Part shown: positions 1-7,369 of the stretch, piece by piece
Layout of the letters: every line of letters starts with the position of its first letter
Numbering within the stretch: the stretch's first letter is position 1
Source: Thiodiazotropha sp040506195
GTDB taxonomy: Bacteria > Pseudomonadota > Gammaproteobacteria > Chromatiales > Chromatiaceae
Assembly: GCA_040506195.1 (NCBI GenBank)
Contig: JBEVXH010000001.1
Span: 310,001 to 374,000, forward strand
Length of the DNA stretch: 64,000 nucleotides
Direction of reading: 5' to 3'
Position numbers and translations under genes: made by a program
The notes under the pieces: generated by a model
What the model was told of the DNA's origin: nothing
Databases searched by the model: none
What the model saw: only the letters and a program-made list of their open reading frames with translations

Positions 1-457
1 CCGCAAAGGTTTGTAGCCAAGCGAGCCTTTGGCGGGTCTGTCGCGGTGGAAAACCGAGAAACATAAATCGGTCGGTGGGAAGACCGGAGGCCGAGAGTGC
101 ACAGATCAGCGCACTTGCGCCCGGCACTGGAACAACACGACCACCTCGCTGTATCAGTTCCCTGACCAATGGGAAGCCGGGATCACTGATCAACGGTGTA
201 CCCGCATCGGAGACCAGTGCAATCGACTGACCGGCATCGAGAATCTGTAACATCATCTCCAGCTTGGCGTGTTCATTGTATTGATGAAAGGCGCGTAGCG
301 GCGTATTGATGCCGTAGTGCTTGAGCAACGGTCTCGTATGTCGTGTATCCTCAGCTGCAATGAAGTCGACTTGCTTGAGCGTTTCCAGCGCACGCTGCGA
401 AATATCCTCAATATTGCCGATTGGTGTGGCAACAACGTAAAGTACGCCCTTTGACAC
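1..457 (-). CDS. rsmI: 16S rRNA (cytidine-1402-2'-O)-methyltransferase RsmI, partial
   Basis: Methylates the ribose 2'-O of C1402 in 16S rRNA using SAM. About 152 N-terminal codons are inside the window and the C-terminus lies beyond position 1. The minus-strand translation reads GVLYVVATPIGNIEDIS near the start, then AAEDTRHT, SDAGTPLISDPGF and VPVPGASA, the standard SAM-binding tetrapyrrole-methylase-type motifs of RsmI. The start is GTG at 457, directly before the conserved N-terminus. It diverges from lpoA, the usual gammaproteobacterial arrangement (yraL next to yraM). Family assignment is firm; only the truncation limits it. Confidence 0.93.
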   Translation of the reverse strand, partial: MSKGVLYVVATPIGNIEDISQRALETLKQVDFIAAEDTRHTRPLLKHYGINTPLRAFHQYNEHAKLEMMLQILDAGQSIALVSDAGTPLISDPGFPLVRELIQRGGRVVPVPGASALICALSASGLPTDRFMFLGFPPRQTRQRLAWLQTFA

Positions 458-508
458 AACTGTTCCTGATGTAGAATGGACACACCATCCTGCCACAGAT
501 ATCAAACC

Positions 509-2488
509 ATGCAAATTGACCGACTCATTCAACTGCTGCCTGTCGTATTGCTCCTCGTGCTTCAGGGGTGCACCACCGCGCCCAAAATCACACCCTCCGA
601 GCCCCTGGAGCTACCGGCACATGTCAGGCTTCAGATCGACCTGATGTTGGAGAGCGGTGATTTTGCCGGTGCCGCGCAACAACTGGAATCCTTGGCCGAT
701 GAAAACGTCTCACCACAACGTGAATGGCTGTTGCTGGAAGCGGCTGACTACTGGCTCAAGGCTGACGACAAGGCCAGGAGCCATATATTGGTTGAGCAGC
801 TTGGATCCTTTGATGGGGACCCGGACTTTGTCCTCAAATGGCGCATGCTGCGCACCGAGATCGCCGTATCCGAGGGGGATATCGAAACCGCACTCGACCT
901 GATGGAGCCGGCGCCGGAGGAGGATGCGCCCCTTATTCTGCGTCAGCACTATCATAAAAATATGGCCGAGATTTTCCGTCTGTCGGGAAATCTGCTTGAA
1001 AGCGCGAGCGAACTCGATGTGCTCGATCTGCTGTTGGAGCAGGACGAAGAGGCCCGCCTGGCATCTCAGCAGCTGTTGGTGCAAACCCTGTCGAGCATGA
1101 CCGACACTGCGCTCAGTATGCTGCAGCCTCAGCCACCTGCCACATTGATCGGGTGGATGGAACTGGCCAAGATCATCAAACTGCAGACAACCGACCCAAC
1201 AGAACTGAGCACTCATCTGGCGGCATGGCGGGATCGCTTTCCCCAGCATCCGGCATTGCAGTCCCTGCTCGCCGGATACCTGGAGCAACAGGGTTTGAGC
1301 AGTGAAGACCATATAGCCATTCTGCTGCCCCGCAGCGGACCCTATGCCAAGGTGGCGGCGGCCGTTCGAGATGGTTTTATGGCAGCCTGGTATCAGCAGC
1401 CTGCACTGCAAAGACCCAGTTTGCAGTTCTATGACAGCAGTGAGTTGAAAGATACCCTTCACATCTATCAGCAGGCCATTTTGCAAGGTGCGAAAATGAT
1501 CGTCGGTCCCCTCAACAAGGATGCTGTCAAGATGTTACTGAGTCTGGAGTATCTGGATTACCCCGTGTTGGCGCTTAATCAAGTCGATGATCCCGAACTC
1601 AACCACGCCAACCTGTTTCAGTTCGGTCTTGCGCCCGAAGATGAGGCCCGACAGGCTGCTGAGCGTGCCTGGCTGGAAGGTCACAGGACAGCCCTCGTGC
1701 TGACACCGGGCGGACAATGGGGTGATCGCATCGCCAGGAGTTTCCGTGAGCGCTGGTCGGCCCTGGGCGGAAAGGTGATGGAACAACAACAATACAATGC
1801 TAAAGAGAACGACTTTTCCGTTCCTATTCGAATGCTACTCAATATCAATGAAAGTGAAGCTCGAACCCATGCCCTGAAAAAACTGCTGGGGCGTCAAATG
1901 GAATCCGAATCCCGCGCACGAAAGGACGCTGATTTTATCTTTCTCGCCGCTCGCCCGCAGAAAGCCAGACAGATACGCCCTCAACTCAGATTCTTTCATG
2001 CCGGCAACCTGCCGATCCTATCCACATCCCATATCTACACCGGTGTGGCTCAGACGGAACTCGATCTGGATCTGGGTAAAATCAGTTTTGTCGATACGCC
2101 ATGGTTATTTGATGAGGACCAGGGTGGGCCGCTATCCCGAAACAATCTGGAAAAACTGATGCCTGGTGTCAAGGGACGCTATGCCAGGCTTTTTGCGATG
2201 GGCATAGACAGCTACAACCTATTGACTCAGCTACAACATCTACAGACTCGACCGGGGCGGATGTTCAGCGGTAAAAGTGGGACTCTCTATCTGGACCAGG
2301 GAAACCGGCTTCACAGACTTCTCGCATGGGCGGACATGGAAGGGGGCTTGGCGAAGATCAGCGGCTACGCCCCTCGCATGGACCGATACAACAGCGGCGG
2401 CCAAGCCACCCTTGATCCCCCGCCGACTGATAATACACTGCCGCCGGTCACCGATTACAGCCTGTCCCCGCCAGGCAGTCAGCCATGA
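509..2488 (+). CDS. lpoA: Penicillin-binding protein activator LpoA (YraM-like outer-membrane lipoprotein)
   Basis: LpoA is an outer-membrane lipoprotein that reaches through the periplasm to stimulate PBP1A in peptidoglycan synthesis. The ATG at 509 is preferred to the in-frame ATG at 476 because it gives a clean lipoprotein signal (MQIDRLIQLLPVVLLLVLQGC, shown here only to the lipobox Cys) with lipobox LQGC. The N-terminal third (to about residue 270) is helical and TPR-like. The rest is a type I periplasmic-binding-protein fold (IAILLPRSGPYAKVAAAVRDGF, then VGPLNKDAV). About 659 residues, close to family size. Its TGA overlaps the yraN ATG (ATGA), so translation is probably coupled. The C-terminus ends in a Pro-rich tail. 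Confidence 0.9.
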   Translation: MQIDRLIQLLPVVLLLVLQGCTTAPKITPSEPLELPAHVRLQIDLMLESGDFAGAAQQLESLADENVSPQREWLLLEAADYWLKADDKARSHILVEQLGSFDGDPDFVLKWRMLRTEIAVSEGDIETALDLMEPAPEEDAPLILRQHYHKNMAEIFRLSGNLLESASELDVLDLLLEQDEEARLASQQLLVQTLSSMTDTALSMLQPQPPATLIGWMELAKIIKLQTTDPTELSTHLAAWRDRFPQHPALQSLLAGYLEQQGLSSEDHIAILLPRSGPYAKVAAAVRDGFMAAWYQQPALQRPSLQFYDSSELKDTLHIYQQAILQGAKMIVGPLNKDAVKMLLSLEYLDYPVLALNQVDDPELNHANLFQFGLAPEDEARQAAERAWLEGHRTALVLTPGGQWGDRIARSFRERWSALGGKVMEQQQYNAKENDFSVPIRMLLNINESEARTHALKKLLGRQMESESRARKDADFIFLAARPQKARQIRPQLRFFHAGNLPILSTSHIYTGVAQTELDLDLGKISFVDTPWLFDEDQGGPLSRNNLEKLMPGVKGRYARLFAMGIDSYNLLTQLQHLQTRPGRMFSGKSGTLYLDQGNRLHRLLAWADMEGGLAKISGYAPRMDRYNSGGQATLDPPPTDNTLPPVTDYSLSPPGSQP

Positions 2489-2847
2489 TTGCCAAACATT
2501 TGGAATATGGGCAGCAGGCGGAACAGCAGGCGCTTGATTTCCTGCAAAGTCGGGGACTTAGACTTCAGGAGCGCAACTTTCGCTGTAAAACAGGCGAGAT
2601 CGACCTGGTAATGCGTGATGCCGGGACATTGGTCTTCGTGGAAGTCCGCTTTCGCCAATCTAACGATTTTGGTCGTGCATTGGAGACAGTGACAGCCAGC
2701 AAACAGCGTAAACTACTCGCCACCGCAAACCGTTATCTTCAGATGAAGCGCATTGACAGCGCCTGCCGCTTTGACATTGTCGCGCTCAACGGTTCGGGAT
2801 CCACGCCTATGGAATGGATCAAAAATGCGATTCAGATAGCCTGGTAG
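2485..2847 (+). CDS. yraN: YraN family protein (UPF0102, endonuclease-like fold)
   Basis: A 120-residue UPF0102 protein. The motif order GEIDLVMRD, then VFVEVRFR with the D-ExR pattern, is that of a predicted Holliday-junction-resolvase/restriction-endonuclease-like fold; the biological role of the family is not settled. EVRFR retains the acidic and basic catalytic-type residues. It overlaps lpoA by 4 nt and lies just before diaA, the conserved yraM-yraN-diaA-dolP order, so it is surely part of the same operon. Confidence 0.9.
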   Translation: MIAKHLEYGQQAEQQALDFLQSRGLRLQERNFRCKTGEIDLVMRDAGTLVFVEVRFRQSNDFGRALETVTASKQRKLLATANRYLQMKRIDSACRFDIVALNGSGSTPMEWIKNAIQIAW

Positions 2848-2870
2848 CCATATAAGGTGCAGCCAAATAG

Positions 2871-3458
2871 ATGACCAACACCAAGCGAATACAAATGCTC
2901 TTTAATCAGAGCATTCAAACCAAGATCGATGCACTGCCGATGCTGACACAACCCATTGCCGATGCTGCGGAACTGATCTTCAACCGCCTGCTTGAAGGTA
3001 ACAAGGTGCTCAGCTGCGGCAATGGCGGATCGGCCGGCGACGCCCAGCACTTCTCTTCAGAGATGCTAAACCGCTATGAACGGGATCGTCCCGGCCTGCC
3101 AGCGATTGCACTCACCACTGACAGTTCGACAGTTACCTCGATCGCCAATGACTCCGATTTCTCCAATGTATTCTCGCGCCAGATCGAGGCCCTCGGCCAG
3201 CCGAGCGATCTTCTGTTGGCGATTTCCACCAGTGGAAATTCCACTAATGTCAATCGTGCCATAGGATCAGCTCACGAACGGGATATGAACATTGTCGCCC
3301 TGACCGGACGTGATGGGGGCGGACTCGTGAAACTCCTGGCCCCGGGGGATGTCGAAATTCGCGTTCCATCGGATGTCACAGCACGAATTCAGGAGACCCA
3401 CCTTTTGATTATTCACTGCCTCTGCGACCTCGTGGACCATAAGTTACTTGGCAGCTAA
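2871..3458 (+). CDS. diaA: SIS-domain phosphoheptose isomerase-like protein, DiaA type
   Basis: 195 residues with a single SIS fold: GNGGSAGDAQHFSSEM is the sugar-phosphate loop, followed by ALTTDSSTVTSIAND and AISTSGNS. In Escherichia coli, DiaA binds DnaA and times replication initiation, while the paralogue GmhA makes heptose 7-phosphate for LPS. The position after lpoA-yraN favours DiaA, but GmhA-type catalysis cannot be excluded from sequence alone. It begins 23 nt after yraN and belongs to the same operon. Confidence 0.85.
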   Translation: MTNTKRIQMLFNQSIQTKIDALPMLTQPIADAAELIFNRLLEGNKVLSCGNGGSAGDAQHFSSEMLNRYERDRPGLPAIALTTDSSTVTSIANDSDFSNVFSRQIEALGQPSDLLLAISTSGNSTNVNRAIGSAHERDMNIVALTGRDGGGLVKLLAPGDVEIRVPSDVTARIQETHLLIIHCLCDLVDHKLLGS

Positions 3459-3504
3459 TGTACAACAAACCACATGTTCAGCTTTTCACACACAGAGGAA
3501 GGTC

Positions 3505-4086
3505 ATGTATAAAAATTTCATTTCACTGCTCACTATCTGCACCGCCGTATTGATTCTGCAGGGTTGTGCCGCAGCCGTTGTGGGAGGGGCCGCCGCCACT
3601 GCAGCGGTGGCCCATGACAGACGCACCACGGGGACCATTGTCGAGGACCAAAGTATCGAGCTTAAGATCTACGACCTGATGTCCAAGGATTCGAGATTCA
3701 AACAGCAGAGCAGCATCCATGTCACCAGCTATAACCTGGTTGTACTCCTGACAGGCCAGGCAGCAGATCAAGCGCTTCGAAGCAAAGCCGAGCAGATGGC
3801 ATCGAGTGTCGCCCGGGTTCGCCGGGTAGTAAACGAAATAGAGATCGGCAGCACATCGACCCTGGTCGAGAACAGCCGAGACGCCGCCCTGACCACTGAG
3901 GTTAAAGTCAGGCTTGCAAAGGTCCAGATTCCAGGTTTCGATCCACTCAGAGTCAAAGTGGTCACGGAACGGGGAGCGGTGTTTCTGCTGGGTCTGATTA
4001 CCAAAAAAGAGGCGGATGCGGTAACGGACGTGGTTCGTCATATCAGCGGCGTTCGTCGCGTGGTGCGTGTTTTCGAGTATATCTGA
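3505..4086 (+). CDS. BON-domain lipoprotein (DolP/YraP-like)
   Basis: An exported lipoprotein with two BON domains. The ATG at 3505 is preferred to an upstream in-frame start at 3448 that overlaps diaA: it has an AGAGGAAGG ribosome site and yields MYKNFISLLTICTAVLILQG followed by the lipobox Cys. BON domain 1 covers about residues 50-115 and domain 2 about 120-190; both carry the typical VxLxG turn (VVLLTGQA; VFLLGLIT). DolP (YraP) supports outer-membrane integrity. The gene order lpoA-yraN-diaA-dolP matches E. coli, which supports the name. Confidence 0.87.
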   Translation: MYKNFISLLTICTAVLILQGCAAAVVGGAAATAAVAHDRRTTGTIVEDQSIELKIYDLMSKDSRFKQQSSIHVTSYNLVVLLTGQAADQALRSKAEQMASSVARVRRVVNEIEIGSTSTLVENSRDAALTTEVKVRLAKVQIPGFDPLRVKVVTERGAVFLLGLITKKEADAVTDVVRHISGVRRVVRVFEYI

Positions 4087-4089
4087 CCC

Positions 4090-5487
4090 TTGAAAGCCCA
4101 TCTCAACGACAGCCTGATCAGGCAATTAAAGACGATCGTCGGTGAAAACGGGATTTTTACCGATCCCGGCGACTGCCTGCCTTATGGCTATGACAACAGC
4201 CGTCTTCAGGCGACTCCGGAAGCAGTGCTGTTTGCCGTGGAGCATGGTCAGGTTGCCGCCATCACAAAGCTATGCCATCAACAGCGGATTCCGCTGATCC
4301 CAAGGGGAAAGGGAACCGGTACAACCGGAGCCACTGTGCCCCAGCAGGGTGGCGTTGTCCTCTCTCTCGAGCGCATGAACCGCATCCTTGAATTGGACGT
4401 GGACAACAGGCTGGTAAGGGTTGAGCCCGGCGTAACCAACAGGCAGTTACAGGAGTACGTCGGTGCAGAGGGCTTTTTCTGGCCGCCGGACCCGACCAGT
4501 GCGGCGGTCTGTACCGTCGGCGGCAATCTGGCGTATAACTCTGCCGGGCCTCGGGCAATAAAGTACGGCACGCCGAGGGAAAATACCCTCGGCCTGAAGG
4601 CTGTCACCGGCAGCGGAGATACAATCACTACCGGAGTCAGAACCACTAAAGGGGTGGTCGGCTATGACCTTACCCGCCTGCTGATCGGTTCGGAAGGCAC
4701 ACTTGTAATCATCACCGAGGCGATTCTCAAACTGACGCCAAAACCACAAACCAAATCCACCCTGCAGGCCAGCTACAGGGATATTTACAGTGCAGCGAAT
4801 GCAGTCTCTTCGATCATGCGTCAACCGGTAACGCCCTGCGCATTGGAATTTATGGATGGAGCCGCACTGGCGATGGTCAGGGAGTTCTCGGATCTGCATC
4901 TCGACAGCCGGGTCGGCGCACTATTGATGATTGAGGTCGATGGCGCGGAACACACTATCAAACAGGAAGCCGCCAAACTGGCTAAAGCGGCAAGTGTGGA
5001 GGGCCTGCTGGAAATTCATACCGCAGAAACCCAACAGGAGATTACACGTCTATGGAAGACCCGCAAGGCCCTATCACCCGCACTGCGTAATATCGCCCCC
5101 AAAAAGATCAATGAAGATGTGGTTGTACCCGTCTCTCGTATTCCGGAGCTTATCGAGTCGCTGCAGAATCTCTCAGAGGAGAGTGGAATCACCATTGTCA
5201 ACTTCGGTCATGCCGGGAATGGGAATATCCACGTCAATCTGCTGTTGGATCCGGATGATCCGCAACAACTCACGGCGGGCGAACAGTGCCTCAAATCCCT
5301 CTTCGATCTGGTCCTGAAATTGGGCGGAACGCTATCCGGTGAGCATGGCATCGGGATTGTGAAACGGCAGTTTGTGGATCGGGAGATCGACTCTGCCTCA
5401 CTGGATCTGATGCGTGCCATCAAACGTCAATTCGATCCACATCAGATACTCAGCCCCGGTGTAGGTTTCCCTGCTTCTGAAACATAG
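4090..5487 (+). CDS. FAD-linked oxidase, GlcD/D-lactate dehydrogenase type
   Basis: 465 residues of the FAD/PCMH oxidase family that oxidises D-2-hydroxy acids such as glycolate or D-lactate. The FAD-binding segment PRGKGTGTTGATVPQQGGVV lies near residue 75, SAGPRAIKYGT and GYDLTRLLIGSEGTL follow, and the C-terminal cap has NFGHAGNGNIHVNLL and SGEHGIGIVKRQFV with the metal-binding His residues. The start is TTG at 4090, 3 nt after dolP-like; no better ATG lies nearby. No glcE or glcF partner adjoins, so the substrate is open. In a RuBisCO organism glycolate from oxygenation is a reasonable candidate. Confidence 0.82.
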   Translation: MKAHLNDSLIRQLKTIVGENGIFTDPGDCLPYGYDNSRLQATPEAVLFAVEHGQVAAITKLCHQQRIPLIPRGKGTGTTGATVPQQGGVVLSLERMNRILELDVDNRLVRVEPGVTNRQLQEYVGAEGFFWPPDPTSAAVCTVGGNLAYNSAGPRAIKYGTPRENTLGLKAVTGSGDTITTGVRTTKGVVGYDLTRLLIGSEGTLVIITEAILKLTPKPQTKSTLQASYRDIYSAANAVSSIMRQPVTPCALEFMDGAALAMVREFSDLHLDSRVGALLMIEVDGAEHTIKQEAAKLAKAASVEGLLEIHTAETQQEITRLWKTRKALSPALRNIAPKKINEDVVVPVSRIPELIESLQNLSEESGITIVNFGHAGNGNIHVNLLLDPDDPQQLTAGEQCLKSLFDLVLKLGGTLSGEHGIGIVKRQFVDREIDSASLDLMRAIKRQFDPHQILSPGVGFPASET

Positions 5488-5500
5488 CGAGTTTATAGAT

Positions 5501-5523
5501 AGGGTGCGGCAAGGTAGCACCCT
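5501..5523. repeat. Hairpin after the glcD-like gene (REP-like AGGGTGC/GCACCCT)
   Basis: AGGGTGC at 5501-5507 pairs with GCACCCT at 5517-5523, 14 nt after the stop codon. There is no T run, so it is not a classical terminator. The same core (GTGCGGC...GCCGCAC) occurs twice inside the repeat element at 61385-61575, which makes this a member of a dispersed REP-like family. It opens the 353-nt gene-free stretch 5488-5840, which also holds a solo repeat arm and a terminator. Confidence 0.6.
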
Positions 5524-5593
5524 CCTCTAAAAGGCTTTCTGATTACTCACAACATTCAACCACCGATCGGGTGATCGTGGATTTTATAAGCAA

Positions 5594-5622
5594 GCCGCAA
5601 ATGAACGCGAATAAACGCAAAT
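5594..5622 (+). repeat. Solo copy of the GCCGCAAATGAACGC repeat arm
   Basis: A 29-bp copy of the terminal arm that bounds the elements at 25982-26184, 29722-29890 and 61385-61575 in inverted orientation. No inverted partner is visible nearby, so this looks like a decayed or single arm. Confidence 0.7.
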
Positions 5623-5774
5623 CTATTTATTAGCTCACCACTAGGGTAGATTGGATAGACCCTGGGCTAAAGCAAACAGCCGAGAATGGCGGGTAATCAG
5701 GCAAGGTTTTACGGATAGCATTAGATGCTTCGGCATTACATGCCGGATTCTAATCTTGCTTTATCGTTTAAGAG

Positions 5775-5838
5775 AAAAAAAACACTCTCCGCTTGCCACG
5801 GAGAGTGCTACCCAAAGTGGAGGCCGAGTGTTTTTTTA
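5775..5838. terminator. Bidirectional rho-independent terminator
   Basis: CACTCTCCG (5783-5791) pairs with CGGAGAGTG (5799-5807). An outer A-run before the first arm and GAGTGTTTTTTT (5826-5837) extend the stem and give T tracts for both strands. It sits immediately after the stop codon of the minus-strand gene ending at 5841. Confidence 0.75.
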
Positions 5839-5840
5839 GT

Positions 5841-6316
5841 CTATTTAACAACCTGTACTCTATCGAAAACAGCATTGCCATGTTCATCTTCGACCGAGTA
5901 GAAGAGTTCTCCCTCAGTCAACGCGCTGTAAGGAAGCGATACATATCCGTTGTGATCGGTACAGCCGTTCACCCATGTCTCACCAGGCTGGTTCGGCCGA
6001 TCTTTTGATCCGCCTTGCCATCAGGCCCCTGTTTGGTGATCATCCAGAACCCGGGAATGGTGAGATCAAAAACCGTTTGCCCGGCATTCGACTCTTGTTC
6101 ATCGGTACGTATATATGCTGACGCGCCAGGCTTCTGACTCTCATCCAAAGCGATCCAGCGGCGTTCCTCCGTCTGACGCTTCTGTTCAACCGATGCCAAT
6201 TGTGCAGTCGATATAATCAGTGATACATCCGCCACCCTTGTAAGCTCGGCAGAAACCTGATTGGAAAAAAGTCCTACCGCTAATCCTATAGCGATATTCA
6301 AACTCATCTGTCGCAT
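5841..6316 (-). pseudogene. Small exported protein, apparently split by a 1-nt frameshift
   Basis: The minus-strand frame from ATG 6316 (double TAAGGAG upstream) encodes an exported protein: signal peptide ending near FSNQVSA, then a soluble domain (WIALDES, TVFDLTIPGFWM). It stops at about 5969. In another frame the coding sense continues: RPNQPGETWVNG, CTDHNGYVSLPYSALTEGEL, and so on to a TAG at 5841 just before the terminator. The break is around 6000-6008 (GATCAAAAGATCGG); one extra base there would restore about 158 residues. So it is a recent pseudogene, a sequencing error or a programmed shift. I do not recognise the family. Confidence 0.7.
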
Positions 6317-6392
6317 CTCCTTACTCCTTATCATTAATTGTTGAGAATAAGCACTCAACACCGATAGGTTAAGGATCGCTCATCACATTGGC

Positions 6393-6407
6393 TGTGAAAT
6401 ATTCACA
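6393..6407. promoter_or_regulatory. Candidate Crp/Fnr-type operator TGTGAAATATTCACA
   Basis: A perfect palindrome with TGTGA/TCACA half-sites separated by 5 nt (classical CRP sites have 6). It lies 77 nt upstream of the exported-protein gene starting at 6316 and next to the Crp/Fnr gene. The regulator's recognition helix (SREMVCRIFKDL) is close to that of CRP, so half-site recognition is plausible. Binding is inference. Confidence 0.4.
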
Positions 6408-6492
6408 CCCATGCTGTGACCTATTTATCCAAACAGGGTAGACCGTTGTTAACGCCGGTGATCGAGTCAAAGGGTAAAGACAGGAGTACGCC

Positions 6493-7137
6493 TCAGTAGC
6501 GTGCGGGCAGCTGCTTATTGATGGTGAACTGATTGGAACCGGTAGTGATATATCCACCTTTCACCAGATCCTTGAAGATGCGGCAGACCATCTCCCGTGA
6601 AGCGCCAATCCGGTTTGCCAGTTCCTGTTGGGTGACATGACCCTCGATAACCATTATACCATCCCGTTCTGTTGCCAGGCTCAAAAGGGTTTTGCTTAGC
6701 CGTCCATAGACATCCGATAGCGCCAGACTCTTGACCTCGTTGGTCAATGTCCTCACCCTGTGCACCATATCCTTCAACAGATGAATGGCGATATCCGGAT
6801 TGCTCTTCATGACTTGGTGGAATGCTTGTTTGGACATAATCGCCATGGTTGACTTGACCATAGTCATGATTGAAGCTGATCGTTTGTAATCATCTATCAG
6901 GGAGAGTTCCCCGAAGTACTCGCCGGCTTCCTGATAGTTGATGATCGCCTCTTTGCCGTTTTCGTCATTCAGATAAACTTTCACTCTACCACTCAGAATT
7001 ACGTAGAGTGAATCACTATTATCTCCTTCAGAAAGAATAATGGTATTTCTTGGGTAGGTCCGGCGAACCATGCGCTGTTCTATCAATGCCAGATCGCTGG
7101 GAGCCATACCTTCAAAAATGGAGACGTTCTCAATCAT
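6493..7137 (-). CDS. Crp/Fnr-family transcriptional regulator
   Basis: 214 residues: an N-terminal cyclic-nucleotide-binding beta-roll (about 10-125) and a C-terminal winged helix-turn-helix (about 145-205). The phosphate-binding cassette region reads GEYFGELSLI followed by RSAS, which matches cNMP-binding members. There is no Fnr-type N-terminal cysteine cluster, so oxygen sensing through an Fe-S cluster is unlikely. The recognition helix SREMVCRIFKDL resembles that of CRP (SRExVxRxLK). It diverges from a class III adenylate cyclase gene, suggesting cAMP as ligand. That pairing is inferred from position and motifs. Confidence 0.88.
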   Translation of the reverse strand: MIENVSIFEGMAPSDLALIEQRMVRRTYPRNTIILSEGDNSDSLYVILSGRVKVYLNDENGKEAIINYQEAGEYFGELSLIDDYKRSASIMTMVKSTMAIMSKQAFHQVMKSNPDIAIHLLKDMVHRVRTLTNEVKSLALSDVYGRLSKTLLSLATERDGIMVIEGHVTQQELANRIGASREMVCRIFKDLVKGGYITTGSNQFTINKQLPARY

Positions 7138-7369
7138 AATCGTATTATATACTCTCTATTCGGAAACAGTTGCAGGGCACAAACGCTCAATAAACACCCT
7201 ACTGCAATATATTGCGCAGTCGCTCTTTATCCTTAACATGGCAATCGCAAAACACATCGAGAAACACCTTATAAGACTTTAACAGAAAAAATGCCACATA
7301 CCAGTTCGAAATCGACGCAAAGCTCCCCCAAACCGGTGATGACGGTCTCATCAAACCAGGGAAAACCGA

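Noticed and set aside
253..483. 76-codon minus-strand frame at the window start
   Set aside because: The true minus-strand gene here is rsmI in another frame.
710..1486. 258-codon minus-strand frame inside lpoA
   Set aside because: Antisense shadow; no ribosome site or recognisable motif.
5651..6008. Short plus-strand frames (62 and 71 codons)
   Set aside because: They run over repeats, a terminator and the opposite strand of the frameshifted gene; no support.
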